Assembly: GCA_007922225.1 (NCBI GenBank)
Contig: ML679973.1
Span: 3,600,033 to 3,664,032 of the forward strand
Direction of reading: 5' to 3'
From: Emydura subglobosa
Lineage: Eukaryota; Chordata; Testudines; Chelidae
Length of the DNA: 64,000 bases
The translations under genes and the position numbers were made by a program. Position 1 is the first letter of the stretch. Each line of letters starts with the position of its first letter. This document shows, in pieces, positions 36,203 through 48,639 of the stretch. The notes beneath the pieces are model-generated. The model did no database searches. It was not told the DNA's origin and saw nothing but the letters and a program-made list of their open reading frames with translations.

Positions 36203-36299
36203 TCACCCAGGCTTACAGAGAAATATCACCTACCGCGAGACTGGGCACAAACCTGCCCGCATTGACCACCCTCGGATACGGAGCCCTGATGAAGAGCAG
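36203..36299 (+). other. Exon-like block beside the NDUFB4 promoter
   Basis: A pyrimidine-containing TGTCTGATTCCAG acceptor and a CAG|GTGAGT donor bracket 97 nt that is open in two of three plus frames. One frame reads Asn-Ile-Thr-Tyr-Arg-Glu-Thr-Gly-His-Lys-Pro-Ala-Arg and then Asp-His-Pro-Arg. I do not recognise the product. It could be an exon of a divergent transcript starting in the CpG island, coding or not. I found no partner exon that keeps either frame open. Confidence 0.3.
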
Positions 36300-37442
36300 G
36301 TGAGTGGAGCGAGGAAATAAGAATCGTTCCTGTCCTTTCCGTCCTGAGCATCACACCTTTGGCCCATGCACGTTGGTGGGCTCAGGACCAAGAGGCAGGG
36401 CCCTGGGTTCCATTCTTGGTGCCTTCCCGTCAATGTGAGGTGGGGCCCGCAGTCGTTACGGCACAATTACTTCAGGGGGACGACACCTGAGTAAGGGTTG
36501 CAAGATGAATACCTGTGGCAAGTCACTTTATGCTTCAGGTTCCCCCTCTGTGAAATAGGGGTGATACAAGAAAGGGTTTTGCTTGGTTAGTTCATATTTG
36601 TAATAGTGGTAAATAGTATCATAGCACAAAACTGATGTGTGGAGACAACATGGTGAGGCACTAAAATGTCAGCATATAGCATCATGAGACTACCCCTCCC
36701 CCTGAATTCATTATCAGTCATCCTTATAATATTGTAGTGAATGAACTACAACCCACAAAGACCACAGCTATATTCATTCTGAAGGATCTCAAACCATTCT
36801 GAAAATTTAAACTGATTATAAATTACACTACAGCACAGAGAATCACTTCACCCACCAGAGAAACCTCTGTGGCAACATACAGCACCTACTTAATAGAGAT
36901 CAGCAAGAGCACACAAGTGTTTATGACCAGGAAGTTAAGTAAAATACTGCATCTAGCAGAAGTTATAAGGGGGATTTAAGTAGGTAGCATGCCATTTAAA
37001 AAAAATACGGTGGTATGCCATATGCCCAAATACTTTAGTATCATTGTCAGCTGCAGTGTTTTGGAGCCTTGTATCAGAATACTGTAGTACTAATTTTCTT
37101 ATATTGTTAAATACCAGTGATAGAATTTGGCCATGATGAACACTGAAGTTAAGATCTCAATTCTTGCCAAAAATGGCAAAGGATCTTTATGATCAGTTTT
37201 CCTTTTCATCTGCAAGGTGTAGACAGCACCTCCAGAGGAACAGCACCCCCTAGATTTGTGATCAGCAGTGACACAGCACCACCTGCTGAATCCCCCAACT
37301 GTCCTGATATGCTTGATAGTTTTTAAAGCTTTGCAGCAATATCAGATCTAATGAAAGGTTCTGAGCAAAGTGTCTGGATTTTAAAAGCTCCATCCATTAT
37401 CACAGTGTAGTGTGACTATATTGTATTCTGGTAATATGTAGC

Positions 37443-39690
37443 ACAGAATCATAGAAATGTAGGGCTGGACTAAATGACCTAGAGAAGTTATCAGATCCAG
37501 CTCCCTGTGCTGAAACTGGGCCAAGTAAACCTAGACCATCCCTGACAGGTGTTGTTTAACCTGTTCTTTAAAACCTCCAATGATGGGGATTCCACAGCCT
37601 GCCTTGGAAGCCCCTTTCAGCTCTTAACTATCCTTATAATTGGAAAGTTTCTCATAATATCAATTGTAAATTTCCCTTGCTGCAAATTAAGCCCATTACT
37701 ACTACTACTACTTTCAATGAACATGGAAAACAACTGATCACCATTCTCTTTATAACAGCCCTAAACATATTAAAAGACTGCTATCAGGTTCCCCCTCAGC
37801 CTTCTTTTCTCAAGACTAAACATGCCCGTTTTTTTTTTTAACCTTTCCTTATAGGTCAGGTTTTCTAAACCTTTGATCATTTTTGTTGTTTTCCACTGGA
37901 CTCTTTTCAGTTTGTCCACATCTTTCCTAAAGTGTGGTGCCCAGAATTGGACATAGTACTCCACCTGAGGCCTCATTAGTGCTGAGCAGAGTGGGACAAT
38001 TAACTCCTTATGTCTTAATAAACAACATGCTTGGTAATACATCTCAGAATGATATTAGCATTTTTTGCAACTACCTCACGTGGTTGACTCTTATTCAGTA
38101 ACCCCCAGATCCTTTTCAACCGTACTGCCACCTAGCCAGCTTGTCTTCATTTTGTAGTTGTGCATTTGATTTTTCCTTCCAAGTACTTTTCACTTGTCTT
38201 TATTGGTTTTCATCTTATTGATTTCAGACCAATTCTCTAATTTGTCAACATCATTTTGAATTCTAATCCTGTCCTCCAGAGTGCTTGCAACCCCTCCCAA
38301 CTTCATGTCATTTGCACATTTTGTAAGCATACTCTCCACTCCATTACCAAGTCATTAATGAAAATATTGACTAGTACTGCACTCGGGACTGAATCCTGCA
38401 GAACCCTGCTAGATATGCCCTCCCAGTTTGACAATGAACCATTGATAAGTACTCTTTGAGTACTGTCTTTCAACCAGTTTTGCACCCATTTTATAGTAAT
38501 TTCATCTAAACCAAATGTCCCTAGTTTGTTTATGAAAATGTCATGTGGGACTGTGTCAAAAGCCTTACTAAAATGAAGATATCACATTTACTGCTTCCCC
38601 CCATCCACTACACCAGTAACTGTCAGAGAAGAAAATTAGATTGGTTTGGCATGATTTGTTCCTGACAAATCCATGCTGTCTATTCCTTATAACCCTATTA
38701 TCCTCTAGAAGCTTAGAAATTGTATAATAATTTGATCCAGTATCTTTCCAAAAGTATTGAAGTTAGGCAGACTGGTGTCTAATTTCCTGGGTCCTCTTTT
38801 TCCCCCTTTTAAAGATAGATATTATGTTTTCTGTGACAAAGTGCTGGAAGCTAAATGTAAGCTAGCACTCTGATCATTTAGGCACCAGTCAGGTGCCCTG
38901 GAGAAAGCTGATTGGTGATATGCAGCTAATTAGCTGATCATGATGGGAGGGCTGATGAACCAGGTAGCCATCAGCTGAAGGCAGAGAAAGGGAAGGATCA
39001 GGTGGGTAGCTGAACTCAGCATAGTATGGCCTGAGATCTCAAAGAAAGGAGACTTCTGTTCCTTCCTGGCTCTGTGGGAAAAGACAAGAAACACTGTAAA
39101 TACTTTACTGCATGAGACAGTATTGGTGTTTGTGTGAATTTAGTTATACTCCCATCATCAAGTTGCTCCTTAGTGGACAGTCAGATAGGTTTCTGGGGCA
39201 TCACAGAATGGGAATGGAGCACCCTGTTACACTTTCCCTTCTCTAGTCTTTAGGATCTCACCCATCTACCATGAGTTCTCAAAGATAATTACTAATGGTT
39301 CTGAGATTGCTTCAGTTACTTCCTAAAATACCCAAGGATGAATTTCATCAGGCTGTGCCAATGTGAATTCATCAAACTTACCTAAATATCCTTTAACCTG
39401 TGCTTTCCCTATTTCGGCGTGTGTTCCTTCTCCCTTGTTAATATTAATTGTGATGTGTGTCTGTTCACCATTAACCTTTTAGTGAAGACTGAAGTAAAAT
39501 AGTCATTAAACACTGCAGCCTTCTTCAAGTTGCCAGCTCTCCTTCCCCCCTAAATAAAGGTCCTATACTTTCCTTCATCTTTCTCTTATTGTCTTTTACG
39601 TCCCTGGCAAGGTATAATAATGTTGTGCTTTAGCCTTTCTGATTTTGTCCCTACACACTTGTGCTATTCTTTTGTCCCCCTGGCCTGTAG
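37443..39690 (-). mobile_element. Long CR1 LINE, antisense, with an inserted element
   Basis: The 3' end at 37443 has the CR1 CAGAATCATAGAAATGTAGG signature. The minus frame at 38042-37770 encodes Ala-Leu-Met-Arg-Pro-Gln-Val-Glu-Tyr, Gln-Phe-Trp-Ala-Pro-His-Phe and Ser-Leu-Glu-Lys-Arg-Arg-Leu-Arg-Gly, the C-terminal part of CR1 ORF2. Plus-strand strings at 38490-38820 and 39240-39680 continue into the reverse transcriptase and linker. The copy is full of stops and is interrupted at 38832-39232. Confidence 0.85.
38832..39232. mobile_element. About 400-bp insertion inside CR1, possible solo LTR
   Basis: It interrupts the CR1 between strings that are otherwise contiguous in CR1. It begins TGTGACAAAGTG and ends CACCCTGTTACA(C), so the ends are imperfect inverses and, without the final C, also fit the TG...CA form of an LTR. 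TTTC occurs directly on both sides (38828-38831 and 39233-39236) as a possible 4-bp target duplication. No coding capacity is seen. Confidence 0.55.
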
Positions 39691-39757
39691 GTACTATGAG
39701 AAGTAAATGCATGTAAAGGTGATTAAAGGAACTCTAAAGATGACTGCATAAACAGGG

Positions 39758-40095
39758 ATTTCACCATAGGCGTGTGCCGGGTGTGCCCAGGCACATCCTA
39801 ATGCAGGGGTGTCAAACTTTATGATGTATCCCGCAGCGCCATCTGCTGCCAAAAGGGTGGAGGGCGCGTGATTTTTCGGCGGATGGCAAGACAGGAGGAA
39901 GAAGGAGCTGCGAGATTTTGCCGCGATCTGCTGCCGAAATATCGTTCCTCGCGATATTTCGCGGAGGAGACTAGGATGCGGTGAGAATTCTGCTGATGCG
40001 TAATTCAAATGTGGCCCACCGGTGGAATTGAGTTTGCAATGAAATTCCCTGGGTGCACACCCTAATGAAATGTGCTGTGCATGCCTATGGATTTC
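39758..40095. repeat. Nested hAT-like composite
   Basis: The outer ends carry CATAGGCGTGTGCC (left) and, read inward from the right, CATAGGCATGCACAGC. An inner block starts CAGGGGTGTCAAACT at 39804 and ends near GAGTTTG (40030-40036), as in hAT MITEs, but its right terminus is incomplete. CCTAATG occurs on both sides (39797-39803 and 40061-40067). Confidence 0.42.
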
Positions 40096-40809
40096 ACTCT
40101 GTGATCAGTCATGGTCTATGGTAAGTTCAGGTGGAGGGGTGTCTTCTGTCTCCAAATTGCGGTTTGACATTTTTTGGTTAGGGCAACTTGTACTTAGACC
40201 AATCTCTGTACTGCGTCAGTTGTTCCCTAACTTTTCAAATTCTGTATTAATTTACCAAGTTATGACCTTGGCTGTGTCAGTCAGTACCCATAAGCACTTC
40301 ATAAGCTGCACCAAACCCCAATCTTGTAAACTTCATTGCACTTTAGAAGGCACAAAGATGAATGGCTGGCAGGCAGGGACCCACATACCTGCACCAAGGC
40401 TCAACAGTATGGTAGGAACTTAGTGTATTAATCACAAAGTACTAGGATGGTGTAATGGCATACAAACCCCACACCAGTCAAGAAGGGGTTAAGCAGCTGT
40501 TCTTGGCCCAGGAAGCTACCTGCATCCCCCATCATGTGCTCCACTTCTCTTGTTTATCTTGAGCAGGACCTGACCTGCAGGAGGGTATTGCCTGCCTCCC
40601 TTCATACACGGTCCTCCAGAGCTAGTCATTGCGCCCCTGCTTCCCAAACCTCCCTCGCCACCCCTAGCACACAACTTGAGTAGGCCAATACCACCTAGTC
40701 AGTCTGCCTCTGAACTGTGCTTAGAAAACATCTGTACACACTTGTCAGGGCAGGGCACAAGGGTGAGAAAGTGGATGGTATGAAGCAGAAGTAGCTGTCA
40801 TCTACAGAA

Positions 40810-41470
40810 GTTGGGGAGTCCCAGCAGGCCAGTCTGTATTCCAGTATGGTTCCACAGCCCACTGGGGATATTAGCTGGCAGGTGTTGCACAAAGCGGAGA
40901 GCAGAGTCATGTACCTCGTGCATTTTCACAGAATCCCTTGATTCCTGTCCCTTCTGCAGCAAGAGGGAGACTGTAGCACACATTTACATACAGTGCATCA
41001 GGCTTCAGTCCATCTTCCATCTCCTCCGAAACCTCTTTCTAAGTTTCTGGCTGCACTTTTCCCCTCACTTATTTATTCTAGCACACCCTAGGTGTGATCC
41101 CATGAAGTCACAAGACCTCGTCAACTTTCTCCTGGCACTCATCAAGATGACCATCCATCAAACTAGGAGGAGGAAGCTAGATAGGGGATGGGTAATACTG
41201 ACTGTGGGGCCTTTTTCTGGTCTCTTGTCAAATTTTGTCTCTGAGCAGAGTTCCTCTGGGCAGTGTCCACTGACTCCTTAGATGCCTTTGAGAAGCAGTG
41301 GGTGCTGTCTAGGGTTCTCTGCTTGCTGTCCCTTACTGGTTCTCTGTTTTTGGACCTTTGATCTCTGCTCCCATTCCTGGTTTTTCATTTGTGTCCTGGG
41401 CTCAGTAGTCCCTCCCCCTTGGTTGAGGAGATGGGCCTTCTAGACCCACCTGTTCCCAGATACCACAAGA
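40810..41470 (+). mobile_element. LINE 3' end with zf-RVT region (Tx1-like)
   Basis: A first frame gives Pro-Thr-Gly-Asp-Ile-Ser-Trp-Gln-Val-Leu-His. After a shift it continues Ser-Cys-Pro-Phe-Cys-Ser-Lys-Arg-Glu-Thr-Val-Ala-His-Ile-Tyr. The spacing Cys-x2-Cys, His, Cys is that of the zf-RVT domain found at the C-terminus of some LINE polymerases. It is followed by Phe-Trp-Leu-His-Phe-Ser-Pro-His-Leu-Phe. I assign it to the Tx1/L1 group with moderate confidence. The copy is 5'-truncated and shifted. Confidence 0.65.
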
Positions 41471-42245
41471 GGCACACCATACCTGCAAAGCATGCGTGGC
41501 TTGGAAGAGATTAAAAGAACAGGTCAGCTCAGTAGAGGGACAGACAGTAGAGCTGAACTGACTTGCACTAACTTCCTGAGAAGGAGTACTATAGGAGCTC
41601 TTGCTGCTTGAGGCCTGGTTGCAGCCATTTTGCCAAACCTACAGAGAAGAGACTCATGACCACTCAGTCTGCAATTTTACATTTGAAGTCAGTTATTTAA
41701 TGTCTTTACTTAATCTGAGAACGAGGAGGCTGGTAGGAAGTGATCCAAGGAGGCAGCAGTATAGCACTTCTGGGTGCAGGACTTAGCTGCTTACCACTGG
41801 GTCCTGGATTGGAACCTGTTGTAGAAGGTTCCCTTGCCAACCCTTGGGAATTACAGAAGGCAGAAAGCTTAATTTTTTGGCACAGAATTACACCAGGAGT
41901 AATACTAGCAATAGGAAACCACTATTCTTTACTTCTTGAAGATTAGTGTTTGGATGTCAAATTATCTTGTACTACATCAAATAATACTTTGCCTTTCACT
42001 AGCACTTTTGGAACTCAAAGCACTTCAGACATTGATTAATTTAGCCGCAAGCCCCTAGGGAGACAGAATCATTTGTCTGCTGTCTGGACCAGGAATCCCA
42101 AGAAGCGTGCTGCTTGCCTGGAGCTAGAATTCAGCATGTGACTGGGCCCTTTCTTCATTTTCCAACTCAGCAAACTTACTCTTGAACGCTATTTCTCTTT
42201 CACTAGCTGGTCTTTTCCTCTGCCTGGTTCTAGTAGTCACATGCT

Positions 42246-43680
42246 TCACTGGCCACTTTCCTCATCCTCGGCCTCCTCTTGCCATTTTTTAGATACGCGC
42301 TCTAGGATAATGTATATGCCACAGCTTCCACATCCAGCCATCTTCCTTGTCTCTTCCATTCCTTGGGTCATTACCACGGCTACCTCGGTAGCCGTCATAA
42401 CCTTCCCTTCTAAGCACCTGTCAAGGAGAAAACACAAAACACACATCACACAGTCCCTCCCCAAACTCCCGTTCAGACTCCCCTGTTTCCAACCCTGTTT
42501 GCTGGCTCTTGTGCCTCTGGTTGGAACATTTTTTGCTGCTGCTTCCAACCTATTCTGTAAATAGCACCATCTGACTTTCAAAAGGCCAAATGCACACTCA
42601 ACTACCATTCTGCAACTACTCAGGTGATAGTTAAAATATTCCTTCCTTCTGTTCAAGATGCCTGTGTATGGCTTCATTAACCAGGGCATCAGAGGATAAA
42701 CCGGGTTTCGCAGGATAACTGGATGCACCTCTGTACCTGTACACATGTCCATAGTGGTCCTGGGGCAAACAGTCCTTTCTCCATTAATCTAAATTTAACT
42801 GAGTACCAGAAGATCGTAGCATTGTGGATCCTTCCAGACCACCCTACGTTTATTTGTAAACCCGGTGCAGTGGTCAACCCAGTCCTCAAACACCATGGAG
42901 AAATATCCCTTTCTGCTTATTAATCCTGTACCCTGCCCAGGAACGAGAGCAAAGGATAGGCACATGGGTTCCAACAATTATCCCAATACAGTCTAGGAAC
43001 TTGATTTTTGCAAAGCCATCAGTAATCTGAGCATTACCCAGCTTTATGACCCACTTAGGCAACACCTTAGCGATGGCATGAGAATGGCCCCACAGTTGAT
43101 CTCCCCATGCTAAATTGGTTGGCTACAAACCTGTAGCATTCTGGGTTGCCCAGCTTCCACACAGCAATGACGACCCGTTTCTTCATGGATATGGGGCACC
43201 ACATGTTGGTACGCGGCTGCTGCAGGTGCAGAGTCAGTTTTGCACAGATCTCAAAAAAGGTGGCTCTCCCACATCTTCAAAACAATCCTCTTCCCCCAAT
43301 CCATGCCGGTTTCCCAGGCCCATAAACGACACTGAATATTGTGTAGCTGATCCAGGAATCAGTCCTCTAGTTCAAGCAGCCCAGCACTGTCTTCTTTCTC
43401 CTGCTCATCCTGCTGCCACTACTTCAGAATGTTCTGCTGCCAGAGGAGTTGCTGCAGCTGCTGTAGAATAGTTTCCTGCTCCAGCTGCTCAGTGGTGCAA
43501 TGGACAAAGTCCAGTGCTGGATTAGTCTGGCTTTGAGGGCTGTTATGCAGCCCAAGCAGTCTCCATGTGTTCACATTGGTCACCACAGCAGTGAGGAGCA
43601 TTGTTGGCTTCATGTTGGCCGACAGCAATTTGAAAATGGTGCAAGGCCGTCCACAAAGGAAGTATGGGTCAGAGACCATG
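42246..43680 (-). pseudogene. Harbinger transposase relic (HARBI1/ALP1-like), catalytically dead
   Basis: Minus-strand pieces in order: an N-terminal helix-rich part (43679-43419); Ala-Val-Trp-Lys-Leu, Glu-Cys-Tyr-Arg-Phe-Val-Ala-Asn-Gln-Phe and Ser-Thr-Val-Gly (about 43200-43090); Gly-Asn-Ala-Gln-Ile-Thr-Asp-Gly-Phe (about 43030). Next come Gly-Tyr-Phe-Ser-Met-Val, Val-Gly-Trp-Ser-Gly, and finally Pro-Leu-Met-Pro-Trp-Leu-Met-Lys-Pro-Tyr and Val-Val-Glu-Cys-Ala-Phe-Gly. In the DDE triad the first Asp is Val (Ile-Ile-Val-Gly-Thr-His, near 42975) and the second is Asn (Arg-Ile-His-Asn-Ala, near 42825); only Glu remains. Several frameshifts break the frame. Confidence 0.82.
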
Positions 43681-44604
43681 GAAATATGGGAGCTATTTAA
43701 AAAAATTGAACCCAGCTGGTTTCCTACAATTCACAGCGAAAACAATCTCAGGATGCACTGTGCTTAACAGTGAAGCAAAGGATCACAGGATACCCCTAAG
43801 AATGCTGCACCCTCAGTTTGCAGCAAACCATTGTCTTGTGTTCACACAATGCTGATTGAAAATGGAACAGGCATCCCACATGCATGCTATTGGTGTGACC
43901 TGTGTACTGCAAGTTACCTGACGCACATCATAAAGCTTTAGATTAAACCTCTCGTGTACACACCCTATGCCTTCATTCCAGGAGATGGGCCCTCCAGGGC
44001 AGAGGTGAGACACACTGGTTGTACTGCTGTTATATCTGTCTCATGCATGTGTTAAGAACACATGGCTATCATTGTGGTATCTGTCACAGTAATGCATTTA
44101 CATGCCTTGAATCAAAATTTTCAAACTTTCATTAGAAAAAGAGCATATAGTAGACACCGTGAAAGTTGCTAAATTCCAGTGATATTGATTTGCAATTTTA
44201 AACTCTCTTCAATTCTTTAACTAAAATTAATCCCCTGGCTAGGCTGTTTAGATATTCTGCCAGATAACCTTCAGGATTACCTCATCATGAGTCACATCTC
44301 CAATAAACCTTATTGACATGTTCACAAATCAGCATCCTCTGATTAATGAAAGGGGAAATCTCTCCATTTTAGGGGGTTTGGCTTCAGGTAGATTAATTCT
44401 TAAGAGCTTTTGTTTGATAGAGATGCAAAAACTGAATGCAGATTGGCTTTCCCCTATTTGAATTAAACATAGTTGTAAACAGCCATATTTTTTTCTTGCA
44501 GGAGAAAAGGTAATAATAATGCCAATTTATACCTGCTGAGGTTTTGGCCATGGATATAGGGCTATGATATCATTTCCAGTTCTGTAACTCCGCTAACTTC
44601 AGTG

Positions 44605-44722
44605 ATGTTAGGGGCAGATTCTAATCTCATTTACACACAGATAAACCCAGAGTAACTCTAAAAACTTTAATGGAGATACTTATCCCATTACACAGCTGTA
44701 ACAGAGAGCAGAATCTGGCTCA
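44605..44722. repeat. Palindromic MITE
   Basis: AGGGGCAGATTCTAATCTC at the left pairs with GAGAGCAGAATCTGGCTC at the right. It is about 118 bp and non-coding, followed by an MIR-like start at about 44765-44850. Confidence 0.5.
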
Positions 44723-45179
44723 TGCTAAATGATTTAACATTAAAATCTTTCACAAAGCACTTGGAATAATAATAATAAGAAGAAAATTAACACCATCTTA
44801 CATGTATATAGTACTTTTTATCTCATAGGATCCCAAACACTTCACAGTTTGTGCACAAGAATCAGTGCAGGGTCTGCTTCTCATTGACGTTTCAAGCCTG
44901 CTGCTCCCCATCCTACGTCACTTCTGAATGGTTTGGCACCTGGGGTAAGGAAATGGAGGCGCACACAGAATTTCAGGATATAAGAAAGGCAGTGTTGGAG
45001 CTGGGAAGAGAAGGGTGAGTGTGTTGGAGGAGATAACTGAATGGTGAGAGCAGGATTTCTGCTCTGATGCAGCTTCACAGGACAGGTCCCTTCCCCACAG
45101 AAGACCTCCTGAGGGCATCCAGAGCAGTTTACCGGGCTGTGTGGCTTCTAAGATCATAGTAGGGAGCTCTATTCCTGTG

Positions 45180-45260
45180 AACCTTAGGAAGGGTGGTCTT
45201 GTGATTAAGACACCTAAGATTCTTGGTTCAAGTCCCAGGCCCCAGTGTGATGTTAATTGT
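45180..45260 (+). repeat. tRNA-derived SINE fragment
   Basis: GGTCTTGTGATTAAGACAC followed by TTGGTTCAAGTCCCAGGCC resembles the A-box and B-box parts of a tRNA-type SINE head. It is too degraded to be a tRNA gene. Confidence 0.45.
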
Positions 45261-46481
45261 CCTTCAGGCTATGCCTTCTCCCCTGTCTCCAGGACATCCT
45301 GCTATGGGTATGAATGTTTGACATGCAAACAGTTCTGATGATATTCCACTATGAGAAAAACAAAAAGTGCAGAGATGCGATCCTATTAACAATGTTGTGA
45401 TATATTACACAATCTAAAAACAGACTCTATGCTTGAGTCCTTTGCAGATCACCTTAATCTCAAACCTCCTCCGGTTCCCTAGAGAGAGACTTTTTAGAGA
45501 TATGCCATTGGTTCACAGGGGAAGGGAAGAACCAAATCATGCCAGAGACACATTTCTGACACTGAAGGAGTCTCTGTACTGCAGCTCATTATATTCACAC
45601 TTCCTACAGTGCTTCTTTGAGTCTCCTTTGTGTTGTTACAGCCAGGCTTGTAATTAGCATAATTCAGTTAAAGCTCAAGATTTCAAGCATAAATGTTCAA
45701 AACATGCACAAATTAGTGCAAAACTGACTGCGGTTAAAACACTCAGAAAAATCAACGGCTGTTTTTCTTATGCTGACTACAACAGCGCCACCTAGTGGAG
45801 AACATTGTATTAACGTCATCAATCTGAAATGAGCTACAGGCCTTGTTCGCTCATGTACTTACTCCCATTTGTTCTGTGTCTGACCTTCTTAGAATCCAGA
45901 CTTTGCTTATGTTGCAGGCTGGCTGCTGCACGTTGCCCTTGAAACTAACGGTGTAAAAATAAGCAGATCTCTTCCTCCCTTTGTTTCTACCTTTGGTGCT
46001 GCAAAGGGCAAAGGTCTTTATCTCCTACGGCTGCATTCACCCTATGATTATATATAACTGTAATTTTGTTACCAGCTTGTGACTGTCATCTGACCTGGTT
46101 GCCACAAACACAGGTGAATTTTACCCACAACACAGCCATGAATTAATCAAGTTTGTGCATCCAATCTCACCATGCTGCTTGTCTGTAGAATATTCTGAGA
46201 AAATCTGGGCAGCTCTAACATGGGTCTTAGGAGGAGAGAGAGTGTCTGAAAGGCATGAATGCACACGTATTACTGGTGTGATTCTGCAGGGCAATGCACG
46301 TCTTGCTGCATAGCCAGCTGTGAGGAAGGAGGGCTGGGCAAATCAGTTAGGCATAGTTTGGGGGCCCTGTCTACATGACAAAAAACAAAAACTGTAGAAA
46401 AAACATGGTTAGCTGCCATGGTTATTAACTAAATATTAACAATGTTGTGTATGGACAAAAAATGTATTTAGAGCCAACCAC

Positions 46482-47535
46482 AGAATCATAGGACTGGAAG
46501 GGACTGTTAATGGCCAAAGACAACAATTGACAGGTTTCACAAAAGGAGGCAATATTTATCGGACATCCCCTCCCGATTCCGAGCACAGTGGACCAAGATG
46601 ATAACAGGATTGGAATCACAACCGGGATGGCAACAGCAACAGGAAAGTACCAGGAAACAACGGGGAAGGAATGATGAGGAGCTGGAGCATATGAGGAACC
46701 ACAAACCAGGACCTCAATCAGGAACAATGAGGAGCAGGTAAATCTTCTTCTCTCTTCAGATGGCACGAAGCAAGCACAACTGCCACGGAGACAGGCAGCA
46801 GTGAATGCCAAGATCACAGCCCTTATGTACCCTACTGTTACTGGGCAGACTTCTCGAGTCATATGACATTTCTGCAAGGTTCCCACCTTGGCTCAAAAAA
46901 AAAGCACCTATTTTTTTCAATCTTTCCACATATGTCATGTTTTCTAGTGCTTTAATCATGTATGTTGCTCTTCTCTGGACTTTCTCCAATTTGTCCACAC
47001 CTTTCCTGAAATGTGGCTCCCAGAACTGGACACAATACTCCAACTGAGGCCTAATCATCATAGAGTAGAGCAGAAGAATTACTTCTTGGTTCTTGCTTAC
47101 AGCGCTCCTGCTAATACATACTAGAATTATCTTTTTTTTTTTTTTTTTGCAATACTGTTGGCTCCTGTTTAGCTTGTGATCCACTATGACCCTAGATTCC
47201 GTTCCACAATACTCCTTCCTAGGCAGTCATTTCCCATTTTATATGTTGCAATTGATTGTTCCTTCCTAAGTGAAGTATTTGTCCTTATTGAATTTCATCC
47301 TGTTTACTTCAGACTATTTCTCCAGTTTGTCCAGATCATTTTGAATTTTAATCCTATCCTCCAAAGCACTTGCAACCCCTTCCGGTGTGGTGTCATCCAC
47401 AAACTTTATTGAACACTTCTGCCTTCTCTGGCCTTTTTTGCGTTATTATTGATAATTTTACCATTTACCTCTACCAATGTTATTGTGAAGACTCTTTTTG
47501 TTCCTAATATATTTTTAAAAATTCCTTCATATTAA
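46482..47535 (-). mobile_element. CR1 LINE fragment, antisense, internally rearranged
   Basis: A CR1 3' signature (ACAGAATCATAGGACTGGAA) begins it. Minus frames at 47184-46756 encode Met-Met-Ile-Arg-Pro-Gln-Leu-Glu-Tyr-Cys-Val-Gln-Phe-Trp and Lys-Val-Gln-Arg-Arg-Ala-Thr. About 46535-46850 reads as a non-CR1 or heavily diverged stretch, and 47131-47148 is a T run. Upstream coding is truncated, and a further piece follows after an internal deletion near 47415. Confidence 0.8.
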
Positions 47536-48639
47536 CAAGATCTTCTTATAAGAATTGACATCATTAGCATCTTGAGAACATTTCCTGAATAAAGGCTTAA
47601 TCACCACTTGCTTTCAATTCTTATTAATGTTGAACTCATACTTCCGCCACTGGCTCTTACCAGCCATGAGGGGCAAAAGTAGTTGATTGATCCCTCATAC
47701 AAATTGGCTGATTGCTGAAATGCTCACCTCACCATCCCTTATCAAGAAGGGAATCAATATCTTTTATCAGCCTGTATGAATCAGTGCAGGGTAAAAATAA
47801 TGCTCCAGTAAAAAGAGCAGCAGTATAAAAGGTATTGGGAAGGAACATAACCTTTCTAGGATCAGCACATTTCTGTCTAATTGCAGAATCTGACTATTTT
47901 TAATACATTCTTCAGGTAATTGTAATCCTCACAGTGTTAAGAACAAAAAGCCTCTATATATCTTTATCATGTACTTCTTTTAAGAAAATTCCTCTACTCA
48001 TGGGTCAGGTTAACATAATCGTAGAGTTATGAACAGTTCAATCATTATTATAAACCTTATTATCAAACATTGAGCTCAGCCTGAGTTAGTTACAAAACTA
48101 GGACACTTAATGAGTCATAAAGTGCCAAGAATAATGAGAGTCTGCATTAAGCAAACCATTTTTGCCTCTCCTGGGCTCTGCTAAAGATAGTGACAATATT
48201 CCCCCAGCTGCTTCAGCTTTTCTTACAGAAGTAAAATTCTTGGCTTCAGCTGAAGTTATCATCCAGTTCAGGCAAGCCATAGAGCTGCTGCCATGTAGGA
48301 AATCAAAGTTTTGTTGTGTAAGCATGGCAGAGAGAAAAGTTGAGAGTGAACACTTCTGTGTGCATCTAAAGGACATTAATTAGCATTATGTAATGTAGTA
48401 ACATTTTCTTAGTTCTCCCATTTCCTCACAGGCATAGGAAAGAATGTTAATAGTTGGTGATACTGGGGGAGTCCAGAATGGGAGAAGGAGAGATCTTGTA
48501 ATAAACCAACAAGAAGCTGAATACATGAAGGGGGAAATTCCCACATGCCCAAGTCTCCAACACAGAGCTTGTGCAATGCCTGAAAAACTGGTGTGGGCAG
48601 GGAGCTTGTTAAAGAGCAATAGAGCAACCAGTACACCCT

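Noticed and set aside
45180..45260. Possible tRNA gene
   Set aside because: It has A-box and B-box-like strings only. The cloverleaf arms do not pair, so it is a SINE fragment.
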